A stretch of DNA of 64,000 nt, taken from Streptomyces sp. ISL-96 (GTDB taxonomy: Bacteria; Actinomycetota; Actinomycetes; Streptomycetales; Streptomycetaceae). The translations under genes were made by a program, and so were the position numbers. The stretch covers positions 62,001-126,000 of the forward strand of contig NZ_JAGGPA010000026.1 of the NCBI RefSeq assembly GCF_018614035.1, in the 5' to 3' direction. This document shows positions 34,221 through 43,056 of this stretch, in pieces; within the stretch, counting starts at the first letter, position 1, and each line of letters starts with the position of its first letter. The notes under the pieces were generated by a model. It ran no database searches, had not been told where the DNA came from, and saw nothing but the letters and a program-made list of their open reading frames with translations.

Positions 34221-35222
34221 TCAGTGCTCATCGGCGATGTGCTGCGTGCCGATCCGCTTGCGGAACACCCAGTACGTCCAGCCCTGGTACAGCAGCACCA
34301 CCGGCATGGCGATCCCGGCGCACCAGGTCATGATCTTCAGGGTGTACGGCGTGGAAGAAGCGTTGGTGACCGTAAGGCTCCACGCGTCGTCCAGCGAGGA
34401 GGGCATGACGTTCGGGAACAGCGTGAGGAAGAGCATCGCGACCGCGGCCACGATGGTCACCCCCGACAGCGCGAACGCCCATCCCTCGCGCCCCGCCGTC
34501 GTGAACCCGAGCGCCGCGACCAGCGCCAGCACCGCCACGGCCATCGCGACGAGGCTCGCCGAGTCGCCGTTCTCCCGCTGCGTCCAGCCCAGGAAGGCAA
34601 CGGCCAGCACCCCGCCGACGACGCCGAGCTTGAGCGCCAGCTTCCGCGCCCGCTCCCGGATGTCGCCGACCGTCTTCAGCCCGGCGAAGACCGCACCGTG
34701 GAAGGTGAAGAGGCTGAGGGTCACGAGGCCGCCCAGCAGCGCGTACGGGTTGAGCAGGTCGCCCAGGGTGCCGACGTACTCCATCTCCGAGTCGATCTTC
34801 ACGCCGCGCACGATGTTGCCGAAGGCGACGCCCCACAGGAACGCGGGCAGCAGCGAGGTCCAGAAGATCGCGTGCTCCCAGTTGGTCTGCCAGCGCTCCT
34901 CACTGCGCTTGACCCGGTACTCGAAGGCCACGCCGCGCACGATCAGGCACACCAGGATCAGCAGCAGCGGCAGGTAGAACCCGGAGAAGAGGGTGGCGTA
35001 CCAGTCGGGGAAGGCGGCGAAGGTCGCACCGCCGGCGCTCAGCAGCCACACCTCGTTGCCGTCCCAAACGGGTCCGATGGTGTTGATGAGGACCCGCTTC
35101 TCCTTGCGGTCACGGGCCAGCAACTTCGTCAGTACGCCGATCCCGAAGTCGAAGCCCTCCAGGAAGAAGTAGCCGATCCACAGAACGGCGATGAGCACGA
35201 ACCAGACGTTGTGGAGTTCCAT
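34221..35222 (-). CDS. cydB: Cytochrome bd oxidase subunit II
   Basis: 333 residues with about eight to nine helices. The conserved N-terminal FVLIAVLWIGYFFLEGFDFGIG segment is present (MELHNVWFVLIA start), and GPVWDGNEVWLLSAGGATFAAFP carries the family's most conserved loop. It pairs with CydA to form the quinol:oxygen oxidoreductase of the cytoplasmic membrane, giving high-affinity respiration at low oxygen. It lies 21 nt downstream of cydA and 26 nt upstream of cydCD on the same strand. Confidence 0.96.
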   Translation of the reverse strand: MELHNVWFVLIAVLWIGYFFLEGFDFGIGVLTKLLARDRKEKRVLINTIGPVWDGNEVWLLSAGGATFAAFPDWYATLFSGFYLPLLLILVCLIVRGVAFEYRVKRSEERWQTNWEHAIFWTSLLPAFLWGVAFGNIVRGVKIDSEMEYVGTLGDLLNPYALLGGLVTLSLFTFHGAVFAGLKTVGDIRERARKLALKLGVVGGVLAVAFLGWTQRENGDSASLVAMAVAVLALVAALGFTTAGREGWAFALSGVTIVAAVAMLFLTLFPNVMPSSLDDAWSLTVTNASSTPYTLKIMTWCAGIAMPVVLLYQGWTYWVFRKRIGTQHIADEH

Positions 35223-35243
35223 ACCTCAGCAGCTCCTCAGTCC

Positions 35244-36752
35244 TCAGTACGAGAAGGCCATCGGCCGGTCGGCGTCCGCGTGGTCGCCGCCGATCTTGGT
35301 GGGCGGGTTGAGGTCGGCCTCCGTGAGTTCGGGCGGTCCGGCCTTGACGTACTTCAGGAGGAGCCTGACCTCGATGACGGCGAGGATGGCGTAGAGCAGC
35401 GTGAAGACGGTCATCGAGGCGATGACCTCGCCCTGCGAGACGCCGGGGGAGACCGCGTCGCTGGTGCGCAGCACGCCGTACACGACCCAGGGCTGGCGGC
35501 CCATCTCGGTGAAGATCCAGCCCCATGAGCTGGCGATGAGCGGGAAGCCCATCGTCCACAGCGCCACGATCCAGTACCACCTGGCGAACTTCGGGCTGAG
35601 CGCCTTGTTCTTGAAGAGCACCAGATTCGGCACTTCGTCGTCGCCGGTGCGCAGCGCCGCCGGCAGCAGGAACTTCTTGCGCGTCAGCCACAGCCCGAGC
35701 ATGCCGAGCGAGAAGGACGCCATGCCGAAGCCGATCATCCAGCGGAAGCCCCAGTAGGCGACGGGGATGTTGGGCCGGTAGTCGCCGGGGCCGAACTTCT
35801 CCTGCTCGGCCTTGTTGACGTCGTTGATGCCGGGGACGTGCGACGTGAAGTCGCCGTTGGCGAGGAAGGAGAGCAGTCCGGGGATCTCGACGGCGACCGT
35901 GTTGTGGCCCTTGTCGACGTCTCCGTACGCGAAGATCGAGAACGGCGCCGGTGCCTCGCCGTCCCACAGCGCCTCGGCGGCGGCCATCTTCATCGGCTGC
36001 TGCTTGAACATGACCTTGCCGAGCAGGTCACCGCTGACGGCGGTGAGCATTCCGGCGATCACGACGGTGATCAGCCCGAGCCGCAGCGAGGTGCGCATCA
36101 CCGGGATGTGCTTCTTGCGCGCCAGGTGGAAGGCGGCGATGCCGACCATGAAGGCGCCGCCGACCAGGAACGCGGCCGTGATGGTGTGGAAGAACTGGGT
36201 GAGCGCGGTGTCCTGGGTGAGGACGAGCCAGAAGTCGGTGAGCTCGGCGCGGCCGCGTTCCTCGTTGATGCGGTAGCCGACGGGGTGCTGCATCCAGGAG
36301 TTGGCCGCCAGGATGAAGTACGCGGACAGGACCGTACCGATCGAGACCATCCATATGCAGGCCAGGTGGATCTTCTTCGGCAGCTTGTCCCAGCCGAAGA
36401 TCCACAGCCCGATGAAGGTGGACTCGAAGAAGAAGGCGATCAGCGCCTCGAAGGCCAGCGGCGCCCCGAAGACGTCACCCACGAAGCGCGAGTAGTCGGA
36501 CCAGTTCATGCCGAACTGGAACTCCTGGACGATGCCGGTGACGACACCCATCGCGATGTTGATCAGGAAGAGCTTGCCCCAGAATTTGGTGGCCCTGAGG
36601 TACTTCTCCTTCTGCGTACGCACCCACGCGGTCTCCAGGCCCGCGGTGAGCGCGGCCAGCGAGATCGTCAGGGGCACAAAAAGGAAGTGGTAGACGGTGG
36701 TGATGCCGAATTGCCATCGCGCGAGAGTCTCCGGCGCCAGAGCTAGGTCCAC
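35244..36752 (-). CDS. cydA: Cytochrome bd ubiquinol/menaquinol oxidase subunit I
   Basis: 502 residues from GTG 36752, preceded by GAAGGAG. Haem-ligand candidates include His22 (TTVYHFLFVPL, equal to E. coli His19). GRQPW (TEMGRQPWVVYG) marks the conserved C-terminal helix junction, and PVAYWGFRWMIGFGM belongs to the haem b558-side helix. The quinol (Q) loop is of the short type. A Rex operator sits 42 nt upstream, so transcription should rise when the NADH/NAD ratio is high, as known for S. coelicolor. First gene of cydA-cydB-cydCD. Confidence 0.96.
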   Translation of the reverse strand: MDLALAPETLARWQFGITTVYHFLFVPLTISLAALTAGLETAWVRTQKEKYLRATKFWGKLFLINIAMGVVTGIVQEFQFGMNWSDYSRFVGDVFGAPLAFEALIAFFFESTFIGLWIFGWDKLPKKIHLACIWMVSIGTVLSAYFILAANSWMQHPVGYRINEERGRAELTDFWLVLTQDTALTQFFHTITAAFLVGGAFMVGIAAFHLARKKHIPVMRTSLRLGLITVVIAGMLTAVSGDLLGKVMFKQQPMKMAAAEALWDGEAPAPFSIFAYGDVDKGHNTVAVEIPGLLSFLANGDFTSHVPGINDVNKAEQEKFGPGDYRPNIPVAYWGFRWMIGFGMASFSLGMLGLWLTRKKFLLPAALRTGDDEVPNLVLFKNKALSPKFARWYWIVALWTMGFPLIASSWGWIFTEMGRQPWVVYGVLRTSDAVSPGVSQGEVIASMTVFTLLYAILAVIEVRLLLKYVKAGPPELTEADLNPPTKIGGDHADADRPMAFSY

Positions 36753-36793
36753 GTCGCCTTCTCCTTCGTATCGCCTCGGAGCTTTGTGGAGCT

Positions 36794-36809
36794 TGTGAAC
36801 GCGTTCACA
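36794..36809 (-). promoter_or_regulatory. Rex operator upstream of cydA
   Basis: The perfect 16-bp palindrome TGTGAACGCGTTCACA is identical to the Rex operator consensus described for S. coelicolor. It is centred about 50 nt upstream of the cydA start. An adjacent TTCACAAGC (36809-36817 region) gives a partial extra half-site. Confidence 0.92.
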
Positions 36810-36981
36810 TTCACAAGCAACAGTATGTCGCACATGCGTTTCGCGACATCCAGCCGGGGGGTACAACTGTGCCCTCGAACGCCTACGAAAAGGCGCACGA
36901 GGGCACAGGAAAGCAAGGAAGAAGCGGCGAAACGGCCACCACAACCAAGGCGGAGCGCCCAGGCGGGGCCGAGCGTGTGAC

Positions 36982-38061
36982 TTACAGCTCCTTGAAGTAC
37001 GCCTCCGCGGTGTGCAGGAAGATGTCGTTGGCCTCGTCCTCGCCGATCGTGACCCGCAGCCCCTCACCCGCGAAGGGCCTGACCATGACGCCGGCCTTCT
37101 CGCAGGCCGCCGCGAAGTCGGCCGTACGCTCCCCCAGCCGCATCCAGACGAAGTTCGCCTGCGTGTCCGGCACGGTCCAGCCCTGCGCGACCAGCGCCTC
37201 GTACACCCGCTCGCGCTCGCAGACCAGCGAACCGACCCGGCCCAGCAGCTCGTCCTCCGCCAACAGCGAGGCCACCGCCGCGTCCTGCGCCAGCTGGCTC
37301 ACGCCGAACGGCACCGCCGTCTTGCGCAGCGCGGCCGCCACCGGCTCGTGCGCCACGGCGAAGCCGACCCGTAGCCCGGCCAGCCCGTACGCCTTGGAGA
37401 AGGTCCGCAGCACCGCCACATTGGGGCGGCTGCGATACAGCTCAATGCCGTCCGGCACCTCGTCGTCCCGTACGAACTCCCGGTACGCCTCGTCCAGCAC
37501 CACCAGCACGTCGGAGGGCACCCGGTCCAGGAAGCGCTCCAGCTCCGCCCTGCGCACCGCCGTCCCGGTCGGGTTGTTCGGGTTGCACACGAAGATCAGC
37601 CGCGTCCGCTCGGTGATCGCCTCGGCCATCGCGTCCAGATCGTGCACGTCACCGTCGGTCAGCGGCACCTCCACCGCCGTGGCGCCACTGATCCGCGTGA
37701 TGATCGGGTACGCCTCGAACGACCGCCAGGCGTAGATCACCTCGTCGCCGGGCCCCGAGGTCGCCTGGAGCAGCGACTGCGCCACCCCGACGGACCCGGT
37801 GCCGGTCGCGATGTGCGACACCGGCACCCCGAAACGGTTCGCCAGCTCGTTCATCAGGCCGGTGCAGGCCATGTCCGGGTAACGGTTGAAGTTCCCGGCC
37901 GCGCCGATCACGCTCTCCAGCACACCGGGCAGCGGCGGATACGGATTCTCGTTGGAGGACAGCTTGTACGCCACCGGTCCCCCGGCGGCGGCAGGCTTCC
38001 CCGGCTTGTAGGTGGGAATGCCGTCCAGCACCGCACGCAGCTTGGGGCTCGTCTCGCTCAC
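36982..38061 (-). CDS. HisC-family aminotransferase (histidinol-phosphate/aromatic type)
   Basis: 359 residues from GTG 38061, with GAGGAGG-like ribosome site upstream. PLP-fold class I/II features: SNENPYPPLPGV at the N-terminus, FVCNPNNPTGT, VVLDEAYREFV with the cofactor Asp/Tyr, and the Schiff-base Lys in RTFSKAYGLAGLRVG. It is not embedded in a his operon, and isolated HisC-like proteins in actinobacteria (Pat) transaminate phenylpyruvate and prephenate as well as histidinol phosphate, so an aromatic aminotransferase role is likelier. An in-frame extension up to 38370 looks unconserved and crosses the promoter region. The divergent LacI gene may control it. Confidence 0.9.
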   Translation of the reverse strand: MSETSPKLRAVLDGIPTYKPGKPAAAGGPVAYKLSSNENPYPPLPGVLESVIGAAGNFNRYPDMACTGLMNELANRFGVPVSHIATGTGSVGVAQSLLQATSGPGDEVIYAWRSFEAYPIITRISGATAVEVPLTDGDVHDLDAMAEAITERTRLIFVCNPNNPTGTAVRRAELERFLDRVPSDVLVVLDEAYREFVRDDEVPDGIELYRSRPNVAVLRTFSKAYGLAGLRVGFAVAHEPVAAALRKTAVPFGVSQLAQDAAVASLLAEDELLGRVGSLVCERERVYEALVAQGWTVPDTQANFVWMRLGERTADFAAACEKAGVMVRPFAGEGLRVTIGEDEANDIFLHTAEAYFKEL

Positions 38062-38410
38062 TTCGGGTCCTCCTCGACCGTACGTACCACCAATGCTGCT
38101 CACCTTATGAGGATTGCGCCGCGCTGCGAATGGCAGGCGCACGGAATTGGGGGGAGCGCTCCGCGTTCTGGCGCGCGCCGGTGGCTCACTCCGTGGCGCG
38201 CGTCCCCCGTGAAGGTGAGTTGAGACCTCTTCGAGACCTCGGTCACTGGCAGGAGCATGCCGGTCGACAACCGCGACCGACCGGCCATTATCCTCAACCA
38301 CCTTTAAATCAAAGGCCATTGGGCAGATATCACCTTGCAGAAACGTGCCTGTCAACGACTGCATATGCATCCGCCCTAACCGCCCGCCCGAGCCCTACTA
38401 TCGGCTCGCC
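38062..38410. promoter_or_regulatory. Divergent promoter region between the aminotransferase and LacI genes
   Basis: A 349-nt stretch without a gene. It holds two small palindromes that could bind the LacI-type regulator: CCTTT-AAATC-AAAGG at 38301-38315 and the 10-bp TGCATATGCA at 38360-38369, the latter 41 nt before the LacI start. The section 38275-38345 is clearly AT-richer than its surroundings. Confidence 0.45.
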
Positions 38411-39523
38411 ATGACAGCAGCAGGGAAGCATCAGGTGAGCCGGACGGAAACCCCCCGGCGGAGCACCCGGCCAGGACGAGCGGGCATTCGAGACGTAGCC
38501 GCCGCAGCCGGTGTCTCGATTACGACGGTCTCCGACGCGCTCAACGGCAAGGGCCGGCTCCCGGACGCCACCCGCAGCCATGTTCGCGAGGTCGCCGAGA
38601 GACTGGGCTACCGCCCCTCCGCGGCCGCCAGAACCCTCCGTACCGGCAAGTCGGGCCTCATCGGCCTGACCGTGACCACCTACGGGGATGAACCTTTCAC
38701 CTTCACCGAATTCGCGTACTTCGCCGAAATGGCGAGAGCGGCGACCTCCGCCGCACTCGCCCGCGGGTACGCCCTAGTCATCCTCCCCGCCACCTCCCGG
38801 CACGACGTCTGGTCGAACGTCGCCCTCGACGGCACCGTCGTCATCGACCCGTCCGACCAGGACGCGGTCGTCACCGAGCTCGTCCGCCAGGGCCTTCCCG
38901 TCGTCTCCGACGGCCGGCCTGCCGGCACCCTGCCCGTGACCGCCTGGGTCGACAACGACCACGAAGCCGCCGTCCTCGACCTGCTCGACCACCTCGCCGA
39001 CGCCGGAGCCCGCCGCATCGGGCTGCTCACCGGCACCACCACCGACACCTACACCCGCCTGTCCACCGACGCGTACCTGCGCTGGTGCGAGCGCGTCGGA
39101 CAGGACCCCGTCTACGAGTCCTACCCCGCGCACGACCCGTGCGCGGGCGCCGTCGCCGCCGGCCGGCTGCTCGCCCGCCCGGACCGGCCCGACGCCGTGT
39201 ACGGCCTCTTCGACCCCAACGGCACCGACCTGCTCGCCGCCGCCCGCCGCTACGGGCTGCGCGTACCCGAGGACCTGCTGCTCGTCTGCTGCAGCGAATC
39301 CACCGTGTACGCCGCCACCGAACCGCCCATCACCACACTCTCGCTGAAGCCACGCCGCATCGGCACCGCCGTGGTCCAGCTCCTCATCGACGCCATCGAA
39401 GGCATCAATACCGACAGTCCCGTCGAACAGGTAATACCGACCGAACTCATCGTCCGGACGTCTTCACAGCGCCGGCCGCCACGCACCACGGTGAGTCCGC
39501 CGCGCTCACCTGCCGGAGACTGA
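38411..39523 (+). CDS. LacI family transcriptional regulator
   Basis: 370 residues. The LacI helix-turn-helix is at about 24-70 (IRDVAAAAGVSITTVSDALNGKGRLP), then the hinge region GYRPSAAARTLRTGKSG, then a periplasmic-binding-protein-like sensor domain with VDNDHEAA, RRIGLLTG and PDAVYGLFDPNGTD. The Ser/Asp pair in the recognition helix (TTVSDALNG) departs from the more usual SRVLNG. The ATG at 38411 gives a normal length; an upstream start at 38345 would add an unrelated extension across the TGCATATGCA palindrome. The effector is unknown. Confidence 0.9.
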   Translation: MTAAGKHQVSRTETPRRSTRPGRAGIRDVAAAAGVSITTVSDALNGKGRLPDATRSHVREVAERLGYRPSAAARTLRTGKSGLIGLTVTTYGDEPFTFTEFAYFAEMARAATSAALARGYALVILPATSRHDVWSNVALDGTVVIDPSDQDAVVTELVRQGLPVVSDGRPAGTLPVTAWVDNDHEAAVLDLLDHLADAGARRIGLLTGTTTDTYTRLSTDAYLRWCERVGQDPVYESYPAHDPCAGAVAAGRLLARPDRPDAVYGLFDPNGTDLLAAARRYGLRVPEDLLLVCCSESTVYAATEPPITTLSLKPRRIGTAVVQLLIDAIEGINTDSPVEQVIPTELIVRTSSQRRPPRTTVSPPRSPAGD

Positions 39524-39524
39524 C

Positions 39525-39540
39525 GGGGGACCGAACCCCC
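39525..39540 (+). terminator. Short G5/C5 hairpin after the LacI gene
   Basis: GGGGG and CCCCC separated by six bases immediately after the stop codon. It is a small stem, so it is only a candidate terminator. Confidence 0.4.
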
Positions 39541-39710
39541 TAATCGGTACGAAACAACCAGCGAACCGCGCGCGCATCCGGATTCACCACCCCTGGTGCG
39601 TCACAGACCACGAGCCTCATTCCTATGATGGGCGCACGACACCACGGACCAACCACGACCAGGTGGGACCCAAAGGTGTACGGCGGCGCGCGACGGTGGT
39701 GGAGGGGTCG

Positions 39711-40817
39711 ATGACTCAGGGGGCCGGTCAGGGACCCGCAGTGCGGACGGCTACATTGCGGGACTTCCGCGTACCGCCGTACGCACAGGCCCCCGATCCC
39801 GCGCACACGAACGCTTTCGGGAACGCCTACGCGAGCCCGTACGAAAGCGCCTACGCCCCCGACGAGGAGCCGGAGGGCTACACACCGACGCAGCGCGACC
39901 TGCCGGTGATCAGCCGCGGCGGTCCCGGCGACACGGTGCAGGTGAGCGTGCAGACCGAGCCCGAACCGCGGCCCGCCGCCGGTGAGGGCCTCGGCCCGCT
40001 CTTCGTCGTCGGTGACGTGCACGGCTATCTCGACGAGCTGTACGCCGCCCTCGCCGAACAGGGCCTCATCGACGCCGGGGGCCACTGGTCCGCGGGCAAC
40101 GCCCGGCTCTGGTTCCTCGGCGACTTCACCGACCGCGGACCCGACGGCATCGGCGTCATCGACCTCGTGATGCGCCTGTCCGCCGAGGCCGCGGCCGCCG
40201 GCGGCTACTGCAAAGCCCTCATGGGCAACCACGAGCTGCTGCTCATCGGCGCCAAACGGTTCGGCGACACGCCCGTCAACTCAGGTGCGGGCACAGCCAC
40301 CTTCCAGGCCGCCTGGCTCCTCAACGGCGGCCAGAAGGCCGACATGGACCGGCTCCAGGACGTACACCTTCAGTGGATGTCGCGCCTCGACGCGGTCGCG
40401 CTGGAAGACGCGCATCTGCTGACCCACTCCGACACAACCGCCTACCTCGATTACGGCAGCACCATCGAGGACGTGAACGACACAGTCCACGCCATCCTCA
40501 CCCGTAACGACGCCGACGAGTGCTGGGACGTCTTCCGCAAGTTCACCAAGCGTTTCGCCTTCCGTGACGAGGGCGGCGCCCAGGCGGTGCGCGAACTCCT
40601 CGGCGCGTACGGCGGCGAACGCATCGTCCATGGTCACAGCCCCATTCCCTACCTCCTCGGCGAAGTGGGAAATGAGAGCTCGGACGGCGGCGACGAGAAT
40701 CCCGGGCCGGTCGTGGAAGGCCCTCACGTGTACGCCGACGGGCTCGCCATCGCCATGGACGGCGGCGTGACCATGGCCGGAAAGCTACTGGTCGTCCAAC
40801 TGCCCCTGCATAACTGA
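39711..40817 (+). CDS. Calcineurin-like metallophosphatase
   Basis: 368 residues from ATG 39711, which follows GGAGG. The first 95 residues are a low-complexity Tyr/Pro/Ala region (AFGNAYASPYESAYAPDEEPE), probably disordered. The phosphoesterase domain has GDVHGYL, FLGDFTDRGPDG, MGNHELLLI and VHGHSPIPY, the full metal-binding set of the PPP/ApaH-like branch. Candidate substrates are phosphoproteins or dinucleoside polyphosphates. It lies 187 nt downstream of the LacI gene and is probably independently transcribed. Confidence 0.9.
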   Translation: MTQGAGQGPAVRTATLRDFRVPPYAQAPDPAHTNAFGNAYASPYESAYAPDEEPEGYTPTQRDLPVISRGGPGDTVQVSVQTEPEPRPAAGEGLGPLFVVGDVHGYLDELYAALAEQGLIDAGGHWSAGNARLWFLGDFTDRGPDGIGVIDLVMRLSAEAAAAGGYCKALMGNHELLLIGAKRFGDTPVNSGAGTATFQAAWLLNGGQKADMDRLQDVHLQWMSRLDAVALEDAHLLTHSDTTAYLDYGSTIEDVNDTVHAILTRNDADECWDVFRKFTKRFAFRDEGGAQAVRELLGAYGGERIVHGHSPIPYLLGEVGNESSDGGDENPGPVVEGPHVYADGLAIAMDGGVTMAGKLLVVQLPLHN

Positions 40818-41000
40818 ACTTCACCGGGGAAGGCGCGGCCATATACATGCCGCACTTACCACTGGGCCCTATTTCCGGAAACCCCCTGTCACCCCGTGCC
40901 GTAGGCGCTCTACCATCGGCTTATCCGTAGCAGGCTCTCCTCCGTTTCCGCCCCATTACCCGCCCGAAGCGGGTTGTCCGGCCCTACGGAGCATCGGGGG

Positions 41001-41831
41001 ATGCACATGAACAGCAGCGCTCCGCACCTGCTGGCCGAGGACCGCCCGGAGTACGAACGCGTCCTCGACGAGGCACTGCGCACCGCTCACCACCGCCCGG
41101 AACTGGCCGCCGTCGGGCAACGGCTCAACACGGAACAACTGCGCACCATGGCAATGAACGCCAGTGCGATCGTCGCGGCGGCAGCGGCCGCCGAGTACGA
41201 CCACTACGTGAAGGTCCGCGAGGAAGGGCGCACCCCCTCCGCGGCGGCCACCCGCACCGGCTCCGTCCTCGCCATGGGTGACGCCACCGAGACCACGGGG
41301 GCGGGCGTCGTCGCCGTCGTCGCCGTTCTGACACCCGTACTCGCTGGCTCCGCGGCGGCGATCTTCCTGCTCGTCGGGTACCTCCTCAAGATGCTCACGC
41401 CCGAGCCCGCCTTCGCCCGGACCCTCCTGACGGCAGGCTGGATCTTCGGAGCGCTCACGGTGGCGGGCATCCTGGTCGGCGCCGCCGGACTGCTGCTGAC
41501 AGCTCTGCGCAACGGTTCGACGGCGTTCTCCGAAGGACGCGGAAGCGAGCGTACGCAGGAGATCGACCGGGCCAGGGAAGCCTGGCGCCTCGCCCTGCTG
41601 GAGCGGGGCTTCGTACCGTTCCTGCGAGACGCCCTGGCCGACCCCGGTACGTCCCCCGCCGCCCCGGCGCCGCGCCGCCCCGCCGGGCGCATGCCCGACC
41701 TGGGGTACTCACGCCCGGACTACAGCAGCCCGGGCCCGGACGGCGGCACCACACCGGGGCCGCGCCCGAGCTTCTCCAGCCCGGACTTCTCCAGCCCCGA
41801 CTTCGGCGGCCCCGACCACAAACCGGAGTAA
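41001..41831 (+). CDS. Hypothetical membrane protein with repeat-rich C-terminus
   Basis: 276 residues. Two membrane segments: GAGVVAVVAVLTPVLAGSAAAIFLLVGYLL (in parts, about 101-130) and TAGWIFGALTVAGILVGAAGLLLTAL (about 143-168). The N-terminal 90 residues are helical and soluble. The C-terminal 75 residues are Pro/Ser/Gly-rich with imperfect repeats (YSRPDYSSPGPD, FSSPDFSSPDFGGPD). I do not recognise a family with known function. It is convergent with the Nudix-like gene (13 nt between stops). The ATG at 41001 is preferred, with a second ATG six bases later. Confidence 0.6.
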   Translation: MHMNSSAPHLLAEDRPEYERVLDEALRTAHHRPELAAVGQRLNTEQLRTMAMNASAIVAAAAAAEYDHYVKVREEGRTPSAAATRTGSVLAMGDATETTGAGVVAVVAVLTPVLAGSAAAIFLLVGYLLKMLTPEPAFARTLLTAGWIFGALTVAGILVGAAGLLLTALRNGSTAFSEGRGSERTQEIDRAREAWRLALLERGFVPFLRDALADPGTSPAAPAPRRPAGRMPDLGYSRPDYSSPGPDGGTTPGPRPSFSSPDFSSPDFGGPDHKPE

Positions 41832-41843
41832 CCCCAGCAACTC

Positions 41844-42948
41844 CTACAGCCGGCGGACCACCTGCGCCTCGGCGCGCTCCACCGAAGCACGGCCGTGGAC
41901 GTGCACCAGCGCCAGGTGGAACAGCGCGGGAGCCAGCGGCGCCCCACCGGTGGATCCGGTCCGGACGCAGGAGGTACCGGGAGACGTCCGCCGGGCGGAA
42001 GGGGACGAACTCCGTCGTCTGGTGTTCCCACCGGTCGGCGACGCCTCTGCTCATGCGTTCCTGCACGCCCTCGCGGGTCAACGTCTTCAGGCGCGCGTAG
42101 AAGTGGGCGCTCCACTGGCGCTTGTCGACGTCCAGCACGAAGGCCAGCAGAGCGAGGGTGTACTCGGGCGGCTCCAGGGACAGTCCCTCGCGCATGCCGC
42201 GCCGGGCGACGGCGTACAGATCCGGCGCGCTCCGGCCGGACGAGTCGATGTGCCGGGACAGGCCCTCGTTCACCGAGGAGTTCCACACACCCGGCCCCAT
42301 GCGTACCCGTTCGCTTCGCCGGCTGACCACCAGCATGTCGTCGGCGGTCACCACGGCGACGTTCACCGCGAAGCTGCACTGCAGGAAGGCCGGGGCGTCC
42401 AGCGGACGGTCCGGATCGAGGTACTGGGACCGCGGGGTGCCGCCGCTGGGCAGCCGGCGGTCGAGCTGCTGCGCGGCCAGGAACGTGTAGTAGTCCGTGG
42501 GCCGCAGCCTCAGGTGGACCTCTGGGTGCTCCTCGAGAGCGCTCCGCGAGATGTCGAACGCCTCGACGGCGTAACGAGGACCGTTCCATACGGGCGTCCG
42601 GCCCCCGGCCTGGAGCTGAGCGCTGTCGGCCTCCATCTCGTCACGCCACCCGGCCATTTCCGGAGGAAGAGCCACTTCATCGTCCAGAACCTGGATGTGT
42701 ACGGCATCGGCCGTGATCGTGGATTCACCGTCACCCTCCACGATCAGGGCGGAGGTGTGGAGCGGCCCCAGGGCGAAGGAGGTCCAGGCACGGCTGGGCT
42801 CCCCGCGCGACCGCAGGCTGCGGACCGCACTCGAAGAGCGCCTGCGGACCCTGAACCAGGCGTCCTGCAAAGGCTGCTGAAACAGCGTGGCGAACACCAT
42901 GCCCACCAGGGCGCCCACCACTCCATTGGCCACGTCGATTCCACCCAT
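41844..42948 (-). pseudogene. Membrane-anchored Nudix-like protein, frameshifted near its C-terminus
   Basis: From ATG 42948 the protein begins with a membrane segment (VVGALVGMVFATLFQQPL), then a domain with FLQCSFAVNVAVVTADDMLVVSRRS (in parts) and ARRGMREGLSLEP, which loosely follows a Nudix strand-and-box pattern. At 41942-41945 a run of four G (minus strand) shifts the frame. With three G the protein would read HRWAPLAPALFHLALVH and continue HGRASVERAEAQVVRRL to the TAG at 41844-41846. As sequenced, translation instead runs far into the convergent gene. The +1 insertion could be a sequencing error. Function unknown; the Nudix assignment is tentative. Confidence 0.6.
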
Positions 42949-43017
42949 GGTGGGGAGCGTATGCAAAACGATCAAGAGGTGGGTGGCTCTTGCCTGTTCC
43001 GTTACCGCACGGCCGAT

Positions 43018-43047
43018 GGGCCCCCGCCTTACGGCAGGCAGGGGCCC
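43018..43047 (-). terminator. Terminator after thiC
   Basis: GGGCCCC-type arms (43018-43027 and 43038-43047, with one internal mismatch) form a GC-rich stem just beyond the thiC stop on the minus strand. Confidence 0.65.
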
Positions 43048-43056
43048 TTCAGCGAC

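Noticed and set aside
33160..34977. Plus-strand frame of about 600 codons opposite cydCD/cydB
   Set aside because: An antisense shadow of fully conserved membrane protein genes.
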